NCBI GenBank assembly: GCA_903828245.1 | Contig: CAIKLP010000081.1 | Coordinates: forward strand, 31,189-95,188 | DNA from: an uncultured bacterium | GTDB lineage: Bacteria > Bacteroidota > Bacteroidia > Sphingobacteriales > Sphingobacteriaceae | Direction: 5' to 3' | DNA length: 64,000 nt | Shown here: in pieces, positions 9,043 to 17,937 of the stretch | Layout: each line of letters starts with the position of its first letter | Numbering within the stretch: position 1 is the stretch's first letter | The notes under the pieces: generated by a model | What the model was told of the DNA's origin: nothing | The model's input: only the letters and a program-made list of their open reading frames with translations | The model's database searches: none | Position numbers and translations under genes: made by a program

Positions 9043-9961
9043 ATTTTTATTATTTGCCCTAATTGGAATCTGCTTTTCTGCTTGCTCAAATAATAAAGAT
9101 AAAAACGGAAAAGAGTTGAGCAGCACTACGAGCGGTGAAGTAAAAATTGCCGCAGACGAAACGCTACTTTCTATCATCGATGCACAAGAACAAGTTTTCG
9201 AAACGATTTATCCTAAAGCAAACGTAAACGCAGTTTATTTGCCAGAGTTAGACATGATGGATTTGTTTATCAAAGACAGCATCTCTTTGGTGATTGCCGC
9301 AAGAAGCTTAAACCCTTCTGAAATAGCCTATTTTAAAGGGAAACACAGCTATACGCAAAATAAAATAGCTAGCGACGGCATTGCGCTAATCGTAAATAAT
9401 CAAAACACCGATACTACTTTTACTTTAGCGCAAGTGCGTGAAATTATGCGTGGAAAATTTACAGATTGGAATACACTCGACAAAAAATCTACACTTACAA
9501 AAATCAATCTTGTGTTTGATAATAAGAATAGCGGAACCGTTCGATACATGGCCGAATTAGTGGGTCAAAAATCGATACCGGGTTACGCATTAAAAACAAA
9601 TGAAGAAGTAATTAAATATGTTAGCGAAAATAAAAATGCTTTAGGTATTGTAGGTGTAAATTGGATTAGCGACAAAGACGATCCAAAGGCCATGAAATTT
9701 AAAAGCGGTATTAATGTAGTGGGCATTATGGGCGACCCTGGCGATTTGGGAGATGATTATTATTACCAACCCTACCAAGCTTACTTTGCCACTAAACAAT
9801 ACCCTTTATTACGCGAAATATACAGTATTAGCAGAGAGCCTAGAGCAGGCCTTGCCACTGGCTTTGCGTCGTTTATATCAAGCGATAAAGGCCAAAAAAT
9901 TATTTTAAAATCTGGCTTATTGCCAGCCAACGCACCTATCAGAATTATACAAACAAATTAA
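9026..9961 (+). CDS. PstS-like substrate-binding lipoprotein
   Basis: A 311-residue protein with a lipoprotein signal (lipobox ICFSACSNN, Cys near residue 20) and a periplasmic-binding fold like that of phosphate-binding PstS. Visible features are GEVKIAADETLLSIIDAQEQ, LTLAQVREIMRGKFTDWNTL and the late GFASFISSDKGQKII. No ABC permease or ATPase gene is adjacent; instead it sits in the ExbB-ExbD-TonB-TPR cluster. It may bind phosphate or another anion, or have been recruited as a structural or sensing component. Confidence 0.85.
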   Translation: MKTKHKFLLFALIGICFSACSNNKDKNGKELSSTTSGEVKIAADETLLSIIDAQEQVFETIYPKANVNAVYLPELDMMDLFIKDSISLVIAARSLNPSEIAYFKGKHSYTQNKIASDGIALIVNNQNTDTTFTLAQVREIMRGKFTDWNTLDKKSTLTKINLVFDNKNSGTVRYMAELVGQKSIPGYALKTNEEVIKYVSENKNALGIVGVNWISDKDDPKAMKFKSGINVVGIMGDPGDLGDDYYYQPYQAYFATKQYPLLREIYSISREPRAGLATGFASFISSDKGQKIILKSGLLPANAPIRIIQTN

Positions 9962-9972
9962 AAAAAATTAGC

Positions 9973-11586
9973 ATGAATCGAAGTTTAAAAAATGCTTGGC
10001 TTGTTGCCATCATAGTAGTTTCCACTTTTACCATTGTAAAAGCGCAAGATGCAGTAAAAGGAATTAGGGCTATTGAAGTAGAGCAATTTGAAAAAGCAAA
10101 AAGAATTTTCAGTACTTTAATTCTAGCAAATCCAAGCAATGCCGACAACTATTATTATTTAGGAAAAGCTTATTATAAGCAAGATAAAATTGATTCGGCC
10201 AAGTTTTATTTTCAACAAGGTTTGGCCGCAAACCCTAACTCCACTTTAAACATAGTAGGTTTGGGTTCGGTAGATTACGACTTAGGAAATGTAACAGAAG
10301 CTAAAGTAAATTTCGATAAAGCAATTGCTATTTCTTTAGGCAAAGATTTTCAAACCTTTATTAGTATTGGCGAAGTCTACCGCGAATTAGGCGTTCGTAA
10401 TTTCGAAGAGGCATTAAGTTATTTCTTAAAAGCAAAAGCGATTAACCAAAAGAGCCCCGAATTATTAGTAGCCATTGGTGATGTATATATGGAGCAAGCC
10501 AACGGTTCGGAAGCGGTTAAATATTACACAGAAGCACTTAAGTTAAACCCTAACTACGTGAACGCTTATGTGCGTACAGGAAAGCTTTGGACTAGGTCTT
10601 TGAATTACGCGGAAGCGAAAATTGCTTTCGATAAAGCGATTAAAATAGACTCTACTTTTGCACCAATTTATAGAGAATACGGCGAATTAGAATTAACGGC
10701 TAAACATTTTGAAAGCGCGGTTGAAAATTATAAAAAATATTTATTCCTTACCGATAAATCTTTGAATTCGCAATTGCGTTATGCTAAATTTTTATTTTAC
10801 GGAAAACAATTTCAAGAGTCTATCGACATCATTAAACAAATTGTAGCGAAAGATTCTAGCGATTATATCAACTACCGTTTATTAGGTTATTCATCTTACG
10901 AAATCAAAGATTACAAAGCAGGATTAACTGCTATGAATAAATTTTTCTCGATGAATCCTGCTAAAATTTTACCGCAAGATTACGCTTACTTAGGTAAATT
11001 GCAAGTTAAAAATAAATTAGACTCATTGGGCGTAAACACCATTACACGCGCCATTGCGCTCGATACCACTAGTAGAGATTTATACGGAGATTTATCCGAT
11101 GCTTATTTCTCGATGAAACAATATAAACTGTCTGCAGAAACCTACGAATTAAAATTATTGAACATTAAACCAACCGCAGTAGATTATTTTAATTTAGGTA
11201 GAAAATATTATTTCGGACTAGCATTTGCAAAATCAGATTCTGCTTTTGCCAAACTGTTGGAATTGAATGCAGAATATAAACCAGCTTATTTATTTCGCGC
11301 AAGAAACAATGTGCAATTAGATAATGTAGATAAAATCAATGATGGTTTAGCTAAACCATTTTACGAAAAGTTTATTGAATTGACCATTGCAGATCCAAAA
11401 TTAGACCTAAAGAAATCGGGTAAAGAATTGATTGAGGCTTATAAATATTTGGGCGATTATAATTACACCGTTTTGAAAGACAATGCGGCTGCCATTGGTA
11501 ATTTCCAAAAAATCATCGAAATTGACCCTAACGACAAAGACGCTAAATTGAATTTAGAGGGATTAATCAAAGAGTCAAAGAAATAA
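9973..11586 (+). CDS. Secreted TPR-repeat protein
   Basis: A 537-residue protein with a signal peptide (residues 1-24, ending VKAQ) followed almost entirely by tetratricopeptide repeats, for example YYYLGKAYYKQDKIDSAKFY and LLVAIGDVYMEQANGSEAVK. It is probably periplasmic or anchored facing the periplasm. It starts 11 bp after the PstS-like gene, closing the Exb/TonB cluster. TPR proteins usually act as scaffolds, so a role in organising the TonB machinery is possible. No specific partner can be read from the sequence. Confidence 0.88.
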   Translation: MNRSLKNAWLVAIIVVSTFTIVKAQDAVKGIRAIEVEQFEKAKRIFSTLILANPSNADNYYYLGKAYYKQDKIDSAKFYFQQGLAANPNSTLNIVGLGSVDYDLGNVTEAKVNFDKAIAISLGKDFQTFISIGEVYRELGVRNFEEALSYFLKAKAINQKSPELLVAIGDVYMEQANGSEAVKYYTEALKLNPNYVNAYVRTGKLWTRSLNYAEAKIAFDKAIKIDSTFAPIYREYGELELTAKHFESAVENYKKYLFLTDKSLNSQLRYAKFLFYGKQFQESIDIIKQIVAKDSSDYINYRLLGYSSYEIKDYKAGLTAMNKFFSMNPAKILPQDYAYLGKLQVKNKLDSLGVNTITRAIALDTTSRDLYGDLSDAYFSMKQYKLSAETYELKLLNIKPTAVDYFNLGRKYYFGLAFAKSDSAFAKLLELNAEYKPAYLFRARNNVQLDNVDKINDGLAKPFYEKFIELTIADPKLDLKKSGKELIEAYKYLGDYNYTVLKDNAAAIGNFQKIIEIDPNDKDAKLNLEGLIKESKK

Positions 11587-11622
11587 TCATTAATTTTACC
11601 GCATACATTAATCATTAAAAAT

Positions 11623-11994
11623 ATGGGAAATTCATTTATACCAACCGATTACTTCCCAATCGTATTGCAATTTATTGCAGCCATTGGCTTTGTTGCAGTT
11701 ACCATGTTAGCTACTCATTACATTGGCCCTAAGCGTAAAACTGCCGATAAATTAGCCAATTTTGAGTGCGGAATTGAGCAACAAGGCGATGCCAGGTCTC
11801 CCATTTCTGTGAAGTATTTTTTGGTTGCCATCTTGTTTGTATTGTTCGATGTAGAGGTCATATTTATGTACCCATGGGCAGTCAATTTTAGAGAGTTTGG
11901 AATCACTGGTTTTTTAGAAATGTTCACCTTTGTGGGCTTCCTTTTAGCCGGCTTCTTTTACCTATTAAAAAAGGGTGCTTTAGACTGGGAATAA
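11623..11994 (+). CDS. nuoA: NADH-quinone oxidoreductase subunit A
   Basis: A 123-residue membrane subunit of complex I with three helices. The conserved loop KLANFECGIEQQGDARSPISVKYF is cut here to its key part FECGIEQQGDAR, followed by FDVEVIFMYPWA. It lies 36 bp after the TPR gene and 100 bp before nuoB. A strong hairpin terminator and an internal promoter lie in the nuoA-nuoB gap, so it may be transcribed mostly with the upstream cluster. Confidence 0.96.
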   Translation: MGNSFIPTDYFPIVLQFIAAIGFVAVTMLATHYIGPKRKTADKLANFECGIEQQGDARSPISVKYFLVAILFVLFDVEVIFMYPWAVNFREFGITGFLEMFTFVGFLLAGFFYLLKKGALDWE

Positions 11995-12040
11995 TTAAGA
12001 TTTTTCTTGTCGCTAAATCCTTAAAAAGTAATATTTATTG

Positions 12041-12048
12041 TACATTTG
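12041..12048 (+). promoter_or_regulatory. -7 box of an internal promoter before nuoB
   Basis: TACATTTG at 12041-12048 is an exact TAnnTTTG box. A start 5-8 nt downstream would fall inside the 5' arm of the hairpin at 12050-12074. Transcripts from this promoter would then lack a full terminator stem, while those coming from nuoA would contain it. No good TTG element is seen at the usual distance, so this is moderate evidence. Confidence 0.5.
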
Positions 12049-12049
12049 A

Positions 12050-12084
12050 CGCACATCTTCAGTTAAGATGTGCGTTTTGTTTTT
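12050..12084 (+). terminator. Intrinsic terminator between nuoA and nuoB
   Basis: CGCACATCTT (12050-12059) and AAGATGTGCG (12065-12074) form a perfect 10-bp stem with a 5-nt loop, followed by TTTTGTTTTT. It is a textbook Rho-independent terminator and lies inside the complex I operon. Confidence 0.85.
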
Positions 12085-12094
12085 AAGCATTTTT

Positions 12095-12637
12095 ATGAGT
12101 GAAATTAAAATTGTTTCGGCACCAGAAGGAATAGAAGGTGCAGGTTTTTTCGCAACGCGATTAGACAAAGTAGTAGGTCTTGCAAGATCACATTCATTAT
12201 GGCCTTTACCGTTTGCAACTTCATGTTGTGGAATTGAGTTTATGGCAACCATGGGATCTCATTACGACTTCGCTAGATTTGGTTCCGAGCGTCCAAGTTT
12301 TTCGCCTCGTCAAGCAGATTTACTCATGGTAATGGGAACCATCGCTAAAAAAATGGGTCCTGTTTTAAAACAAGTTTATTTACAAATGGCCGAACCCCGC
12401 TGGGTAATTGCAGTTGGCGCTTGTGCATCATCAGGTGGCATTTTCGATACTTACAGTGTCATGCAAGGGATCGACGAAATTATTCCAGTAGATGTTTATG
12501 TACCTGGTTGTCCGCCGCGTCCCGAAGCAATCATCGATGGCTTCAATCGTATTCAAGATTTAGTAAAATCTGAATCGAGGCGCAGAAGAAATTCACCAGA
12601 GTATCAAGCCCTCATGACTAATTACGGAATTAAATAA
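12095..12637 (+). CDS. nuoB: NADH-quinone oxidoreductase subunit B
   Basis: A 180-residue protein from ATG 12095; an in-frame ATG at 12068 lies inside the terminator hairpin and is unlikely. It holds the N2 [4Fe-4S] cluster ligands in [17 protein letters not shown] and PGCPPRPE. N2 is the last cluster before quinone. The gene ends 1 bp before nuoC. Its own promoter may lie at 12041. Confidence 0.97.
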   Translation: MSEIKIVSAPEGIEGAGFFATRLDKVVGLARSHSLWPLPFATSCCGIEFMATMGSHYDFARFGSERPSFSPRQADLLMVMGTIAKKMGPVLKQVYLQMAEPRWVIAVGACASSGGIFDTYSVMQGIDEIIPVDVYVPGCPPRPEAIIDGFNRIQDLVKSESRRRRNSPEYQALMTNYGIK

Positions 12638-12638
12638 A

Positions 12639-13136
12639 ATGGCAATAGCAACAGAAAATTTGATCGCAGATTTGCAGTCTACTTTTGGAACTGCATTGAG
12701 CAATTTTGAACAACCTTATGGTTTGTTAACCTTTCAAACAAATAAGGACAGCATCATCCAGGTATTAAAGTATTTAAATGAAAACGAAACCTATCGTTTC
12801 CGTTTTTTAACAGATGTTTGCGCCGTTCATTATCCAACAACAAAAGAGTTAGCCGTTATTTATCATGTACAAAGCATGGAAAATAATTTTCGCTTAAGAA
12901 TTAAAGTATTTATTCCAGAATCAAATCCTAAAATTCCTACTGCAACTGTTTTATATGAATCTGCTAATTGGCAAGAGCGAGAAACCTACGACTTCTTCGG
13001 AGTAATTTTTGAAGGACATCCAAATTTGGTTAGAATTTTAAATGTAGACGACATGGTTGCATTTCCTATGAGAAAAGAACACCCACTAGAAGACCCAAAC
13101 AGAATTGACAAAAACGATACTTATTTCGGTAGATAA
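12639..13136 (+). CDS. nuoC: NADH-quinone oxidoreductase subunit C
   Basis: A 165-residue peripheral subunit, the 30-kDa type, with the signature ERETYDFFGVIFEGHPNLVR and the end segment FPMRKEHPLEDPNR. It is separate from nuoD rather than fused as in Escherichia coli. It packs against NuoB and NuoD in the connecting arm. Confidence 0.96.
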   Translation: MAIATENLIADLQSTFGTALSNFEQPYGLLTFQTNKDSIIQVLKYLNENETYRFRFLTDVCAVHYPTTKELAVIYHVQSMENNFRLRIKVFIPESNPKIPTATVLYESANWQERETYDFFGVIFEGHPNLVRILNVDDMVAFPMRKEHPLEDPNRIDKNDTYFGR

Positions 13137-13153
13137 AAAATTAACATAGCGTT

Positions 13154-14362
13154 ATGGCTCATATTCAACTTGACAGCGATTCATTAGAAAAAGAAACCAC
13201 GACTTTAAATCTTGGTCCAACGCATCCTGCAACGCATGGCGTATTCCAAAATGTTTTGGAAATGGACGGCGAAAGAATTGTCAGTGCGGTTTCTACTATT
13301 GGCTATATACACAGGGCATTTGAGAAGATTGCAGAGCATCGCCCTTATTATCAAATTACCCCTTTAACCGATCGACTTAATTATTGTTCGTCGCCCATTA
13401 ATAATTTTGGCTGGCATTTAACAGTCGAGAAACTATTAAATATTGAAACGCCTAAGCGTGTAGATTACATGCGCATCATCATTATGGAATTGGCGAGAAT
13501 TTCGGATCATTTAATTTGTAATGGAATTTTAGGAGTAGATACCGGCGCCTTTACTGGCTTCTTGTATTTGATGCAAGAGCGCGAAAATATTTACGAAATT
13601 TACGAAGAAATTTGTGGCGCAAGATTGACTACTAATTTTGGACGCGTGGGAGGTTTTGAAAGAGACTTCAACGACATTGCCATTTTAAAAATTAAAAAGT
13701 TTTTAACCACCTTCCCTAAGGTGATGAAATCTTTCGAAGAGTTATTTAATAGAAACAGAATTTTTATAGATAGAACAGTTGGCGTAGGTGCCATTAGCGC
13801 CGAAAAGGCTTTAAACTATGGCTTTACCGGCCCTTGTTTAAGAGCAACTGGTATAGATTACGATGTGCGTACCGCCAATCCATATTCTTCTTATAACGAA
13901 TTTGATTTTGAAATTCCGGTAGGTACCAACGGCGATACTTACGATAGGTATATGGTAAGGAACGAAGAAATTTGGCAGAGTTTAAGATTAATCGAACAAG
14001 CCTTAGCCAAAATGGAAAAAGAACCCAAAGGAATTTTCCATGCAGATGTTCCCGCTTATTACTTACCCGAAAAACAAGATGTATATGCCAACATGGAAGC
14101 GCTCATTTATCATTTTAAAATTGTGATGGGTGAAGTGGATATGCCTAAAGGCGAATTATACCATGCGGTAGAAGGTGGAAATGGAGAACTTGGATTTTAT
14201 TTAATCTCGGAAGGTGGCAGATCGCCGTACCGACTACATTTTAGAAGGCCATGTTTTATTATATACCAAGCATTCGCAGAAATTGCGAAAGGTTCTTTGT
14301 TATCCGACGCGATTGTTACCATGAGTAGTTTGAATGTAATTGCAGGCGAGTTAGACGCTTAA
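13154..14362 (+). CDS. nuoD: NADH-quinone oxidoreductase subunit D
   Basis: A 402-residue subunit of the 49-kDa type, related to NiFe-hydrogenase large subunits. The N-terminal [15 protein letters not shown] provides the quinone-site His residues, and the middle has [17 protein letters not shown]. The C-terminal [14 protein letters not shown] is intact. With NuoB it forms the quinone-reduction site. Confidence 0.97.
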   Translation: MAHIQLDSDSLEKETTTLNLGPTHPATHGVFQNVLEMDGERIVSAVSTIGYIHRAFEKIAEHRPYYQITPLTDRLNYCSSPINNFGWHLTVEKLLNIETPKRVDYMRIIIMELARISDHLICNGILGVDTGAFTGFLYLMQERENIYEIYEEICGARLTTNFGRVGGFERDFNDIAILKIKKFLTTFPKVMKSFEELFNRNRIFIDRTVGVGAISAEKALNYGFTGPCLRATGIDYDVRTANPYSSYNEFDFEIPVGTNGDTYDRYMVRNEEIWQSLRLIEQALAKMEKEPKGIFHADVPAYYLPEKQDVYANMEALIYHFKIVMGEVDMPKGELYHAVEGGNGELGFYLISEGGRSPYRLHFRRPCFIIYQAFAEIAKGSLLSDAIVTMSSLNVIAGELDA

Positions 14363-14386
14363 AATATTTTTTTAAAACATAAGTAA

Positions 14387-14905
14387 ATGAATTTAGCATT
14401 TTCAGAAGAAGCATTAACACTATCAAAGGCGTTAATGAAAAGATATCCGGAAGGAAAACATAAATCGGCCTTGATTCCAATTTTGCACATTGCGCAAGCA
14501 GAATTCAATGGCTGGTTAAGTTCGGATGCAATGGATTATGTGGCAAGCATTATTGGCATTAAACCAATTGAAGTTTATGAGGTAGCCTCTTTTTATTCGA
14601 TGTTTAATATGCAACCTGTTGGCAAATGTTCTTTAGAGGTTTGTCATACTGGCCCATGTGCCATTAATGGTGCAGAAAGTTTAATCAGCTATTTAGAAAA
14701 TAAATTGAATATTAAACTTGGCCAAACCACCGCAGACGGCATGTTTACGCTAAAGGCAGTAGAATGTTTGGGCTCTTGTGGATCAGCGCCTATGTTACAG
14801 TGCGGGGTAAACTATTACGAAAACTTAACAAACGAAAAAGCAGACGAATTAATCAATAGGTTAACCGCCGAAAATCGTTTACAATCTTATACAGATATAA
14901 AATAA
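14387..14905 (+). CDS. nuoE: NADH-quinone oxidoreductase subunit E
   Basis: A 172-residue thioredoxin-fold subunit holding the N1a [2Fe-2S] cluster. Ligands are visible in EVCHTGPCAING and in VECLGSCGSAPMLQ. It belongs to the NADH-dehydrogenase module with NuoF and NuoG. It is followed 5 bp later not by nuoF but by a methyltransferase gene. Confidence 0.97.
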   Translation: MNLAFSEEALTLSKALMKRYPEGKHKSALIPILHIAQAEFNGWLSSDAMDYVASIIGIKPIEVYEVASFYSMFNMQPVGKCSLEVCHTGPCAINGAESLISYLENKLNIKLGQTTADGMFTLKAVECLGSCGSAPMLQCGVNYYENLTNEKADELINRLTAENRLQSYTDIK

Positions 14906-14910
14906 AAAAT

Positions 14911-15561
14911 TTGATGTTAAGCGCCTTAACCCTTCCAGCAAAATATCGTTACTTAAATAAATTATTTAAGCAAGGAGCATTTGTGTTGTTAGATATTGGC
15001 GCAGGAAATCATTCGGCATCCAAAACAAAAAAATGGTTTCCAAATTGCGAGTATCACGGTTTAGATTTAAATAAAAATTATAATAATGACGAAAACGATT
15101 TCAAACTCATGCAATCGTTTTATGAATTAAACTTAGAAGATTTAAATTTAGATAGCGTACCCAATGCGCACTTCGATTTTATTATGATGGCTCATGTGAT
15201 TGAGCATTTGAAAAACGGAGAGGACGTATTGGTAAAATTATTAGCAAAGCTCAAACCCGGAGGCTACTTGTATGTGGAGTACCCTGGCATTCGATCTACT
15301 CGACTTCCGCGCATGAAAGGAACTTTGAATTTTTTCGACGACGAGACCCATGTTAGGGTATATTCCTTAACAGAGTTGTATAATTTATTTTTAAAAAATA
15401 ATACAGAAATTATTAAAGGTGGCACGCGAAGGTATATGCCAAATATATTAATGATGCCATTGAAGGTAATTCATAATTTAATTAAATACGGAAAAATATT
15501 ACCGAGTATTTTTTGGGATTTTTTCGGTTTCGCAGAATTTATATTGATAAAGAAGAAATAA
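14911..15561 (+). CDS. Class I SAM-dependent methyltransferase inside the nuo operon
   Basis: A 216-residue protein with the Rossmann methyltransferase motifs: motif I FVLLDIGAGNHSASK near residue 30, the acidic EYHGLDLNKNY after it, and FDFIMMAHVIEHL with LLAKLKPGGYLYVEYPG. It resembles methyltransferase-11/23-type enzymes that act on small molecules, sugars or lipids. It is placed 5 bp after nuoE and 6 bp before nuoF, so it is co-transcribed with complex I. The substrate is unknown; quinone or complex I subunit methylation are possibilities only. Confidence 0.85.
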   Translation: MMLSALTLPAKYRYLNKLFKQGAFVLLDIGAGNHSASKTKKWFPNCEYHGLDLNKNYNNDENDFKLMQSFYELNLEDLNLDSVPNAHFDFIMMAHVIEHLKNGEDVLVKLLAKLKPGGYLYVEYPGIRSTRLPRMKGTLNFFDDETHVRVYSLTELYNLFLKNNTEIIKGGTRRYMPNILMMPLKVIHNLIKYGKILPSIFWDFFGFAEFILIKKK

Positions 15562-15567
15562 AATAAT

Positions 15568-16914
15568 ATGTCACGCAAAATATTATTAGAACACATTGAT
15601 GTTCCAGGAATAAATACTTTTGATACTTATCGAAAAATGGGCGGCTATCGTTCGGTCGAAAAGGCTTTGAAAACTATGTCGCCAGAAGATGTAGTGGAAG
15701 AGGTGAAGAAATCTGGTATGCGCGGAAGAGGTGGAGCAGGATTTCCTACGGGAATGAAATGGAGCTTTTTGGCAAAACCAGTTGGCGTGCCACGCTATTT
15801 AGTTTGCAATGCAGACGAATCGGAGCCTGGTACTTTCAAAGACCGTTACCTAATGGAAAAAATTCCACATGGATTGATCGAAGGAATGATTACTTCGAGT
15901 TATGCCTTGGGTGCAAACACTTCTTATATCTATATCAGAGGAGAGTATTTTTATATATTAAGGATTTTAGAAAAAGCAATTGCCGAAGCTTATGCCAATG
16001 GCTTTTTAGGAAAAAATATTTTAGGCTCGGGTTATGATTTAGATTTATATGTTCATCCTGGCGCAGGCGCCTATATTTGTGGCGAAGAAACAGCTTTATT
16101 AGAATCTTTAGAAGGCAAGAGAGGTAACCCAAGAGTGAAACCTCCATTCCCTGCAATAGCTGGTTTATATGCTTGCCCAACGGTAGTAAATAATGTAGAA
16201 ACCATTGCAGCTATTGCACCCATTGTAAATATGGGTGGAGACGAATATGCAAAAATTGGAATTGGTAGAAGTACCGGAACAAAATTAATTTCGGCAAGTG
16301 GACACATCAATAATCCGGGTATATACGAAATAGAATTAGGCTTACCTGTAGAAGAGTTTATTTACTCGGACAAATATTGTGGCGGCATTAAAAATAATAA
16401 AAAATTAAAGGCAGTTGTTGCAGGTGGATCATCGGTGCCAATTTTGCCAGCCAATTTAATTTTAAAAACCGCAAACAACGAAGAGCGATTAATGAGTTAC
16501 GAATCACTTTCCGACGGAGGCTTTGTAAGTGGCACCATGCTTGGATCTGGCGGCTTTGTTGTTTACGATGAAGACAGTTGTATTGTGCGTAATACATGGA
16601 ATTTTGCTCGTTTTTATCACCACGAATCATGTGGACAATGTTCTCCATGTAGAGAAGGAACTGGATGGATGGAAAAAGTATTACATCGCATCGAATACGG
16701 TCACGGAAAATTAAGCGACATCGATTTATTAGTAGAAGTTTCTAAAAAAATAGAAGGCAATACGATTTGTCCATTAGGGGATGCAGCTGCATGGCCTGTG
16801 GCAAGTGCTATTCGTCATTTTCGCGAAGAGTTTGAATGGCACATTAAAGAAGCAACATTAAGTCAATCAAGAAATTTTGGATTACTTGCCGCTCACGAAG
16901 CGCTAGTAAAATAA
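15568..16914 (+). CDS. nuoF: NADH-quinone oxidoreductase subunit F
   Basis: A 448-residue flavoprotein that oxidises NADH. Visible are the NADH/FMN motifs GMRGRGGAGFPTGMKW and CNADESEPGTFKDRY, the Gly-rich HPGAGAYICGEETAL, and the N3 [4Fe-4S] ligands in ESCGQCSPCREGTGW with a fourth Cys in NTICPLGDAAAW. It follows the inserted methyltransferase gene by 6 bp. Confidence 0.98.
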   Translation: MSRKILLEHIDVPGINTFDTYRKMGGYRSVEKALKTMSPEDVVEEVKKSGMRGRGGAGFPTGMKWSFLAKPVGVPRYLVCNADESEPGTFKDRYLMEKIPHGLIEGMITSSYALGANTSYIYIRGEYFYILRILEKAIAEAYANGFLGKNILGSGYDLDLYVHPGAGAYICGEETALLESLEGKRGNPRVKPPFPAIAGLYACPTVVNNVETIAAIAPIVNMGGDEYAKIGIGRSTGTKLISASGHINNPGIYEIELGLPVEEFIYSDKYCGGIKNNKKLKAVVAGGSSVPILPANLILKTANNEERLMSYESLSDGGFVSGTMLGSGGFVVYDEDSCIVRNTWNFARFYHHESCGQCSPCREGTGWMEKVLHRIEYGHGKLSDIDLLVEVSKKIEGNTICPLGDAAAWPVASAIRHFREEFEWHIKEATLSQSRNFGLLAAHEALVK

Positions 16915-16927
16915 TTATTTTAATAAA

Positions 16928-17935
16928 ATGGCAGATAAAATAAAAGTAACCATCGACGGACAGTCTGTTGAAGTAGAACCGGGAACCACGATATTAAATG
17001 CAGCGCGTCAAATAGGCGGCGACATTGTGCCTCCGGCTATGTGTTATTATTCAAAGTTAAAAGGTAGTGGTGGTAAATGCCGTACTTGTTTAGTAAAAGT
17101 AGCACAAGGTTCCGAAAAAGATCCTCGACCAATGCCTAAGTTAGTCGCTTCTTGTCAAACGCAAGTAATGGATGGCATGGTGGTAGAAAACACCACTTCG
17201 CCAGAAGTTTTAGAAGCAAGAAAAGGCGTAGTAGAAATGTTATTGATAAACCATCCACTGGATTGCCCAGTTTGCGATCAGGCAGGCGAATGCGATTTGC
17301 AAAATTTATCATTCGAACACGGCGCTTCCAATTCTAGATACGAATTTGAAAGAAGAACTTTTGATAAAGTAGATATTGGAGATAAAGTTCAATTACACAT
17401 GAATCGCTGTATTCTTTGCTATCGTTGCGTTTACACAGCCGATCAAATCACAGATGGCAGGGTTCACGGTATTTTAAATAGAGGAGATCAATCAGAAATA
17501 TCTACTTATATCAGCGCTGCAATAGACAATGATTTTTCTGGAAACGTAATTGATGTTTGTCCAGTAGGCGCATTAACCGATAAAACATTCCGTTTTAAAA
17601 ATAGGGTTTGGTTTACCAAACCGGTAGATGCACACAGAGATTGCGAACACGAAAAATGTTCGGGTAAAGTAGTATTGTGGTATAAAGGCGATGATGTATT
17701 GCGTGTAACAGCGCGTAAAGATCAATACGGCGAAGTAGAATCTTTTATTTGTAATACTTGCCGATTCGATAAAAAAGCAACATCAGATTGGACTATAGAA
17801 GGACCAAGAAAAATCGAAGACACCTCGGTTATTTCTTCAAACCATTATGAAATGGCACATCCGCTTCCTATTATCGAGAAAAACGAAGTTTTAATTGAAG
17901 CGAATAAAAAAATGTTTCATAAACAAATTAAATAA
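16928..17935 (+). CDS. nuoG: NADH-quinone oxidoreductase subunit G, short form
   Basis: A 335-residue protein. It has the N1b [2Fe-2S] site (AMCYYSKLKGSGGKCRTCL), the His-Cys N5 site (near NHPLDCPVCDQAGECDLQ) and the N4 Cys set (CILCYRCV, with VCPVGALTD). Classic NuoG is about 700-900 residues because of a large molybdopterin-oxidoreductase domain. Here the protein stops soon after a second Cys group (CEHEKC, CNTC). The short form occurs in other Bacteroidota as far as I recall, and the reading frame shows no damage. Confidence 0.94.
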   Translation: MADKIKVTIDGQSVEVEPGTTILNAARQIGGDIVPPAMCYYSKLKGSGGKCRTCLVKVAQGSEKDPRPMPKLVASCQTQVMDGMVVENTTSPEVLEARKGVVEMLLINHPLDCPVCDQAGECDLQNLSFEHGASNSRYEFERRTFDKVDIGDKVQLHMNRCILCYRCVYTADQITDGRVHGILNRGDQSEISTYISAAIDNDFSGNVIDVCPVGALTDKTFRFKNRVWFTKPVDAHRDCEHEKCSGKVVLWYKGDDVLRVTARKDQYGEVESFICNTCRFDKKATSDWTIEGPRKIEDTSVISSNHYEMAHPLPIIEKNEVLIEANKKMFHKQIK

Positions 17936-17937
17936 AA

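Noticed and set aside
12068..12094. Upstream ATG for nuoB at 12068
   Set aside because: It lies in the terminator hairpin and would add a nine-residue hydrophobic leader not expected for NuoB.
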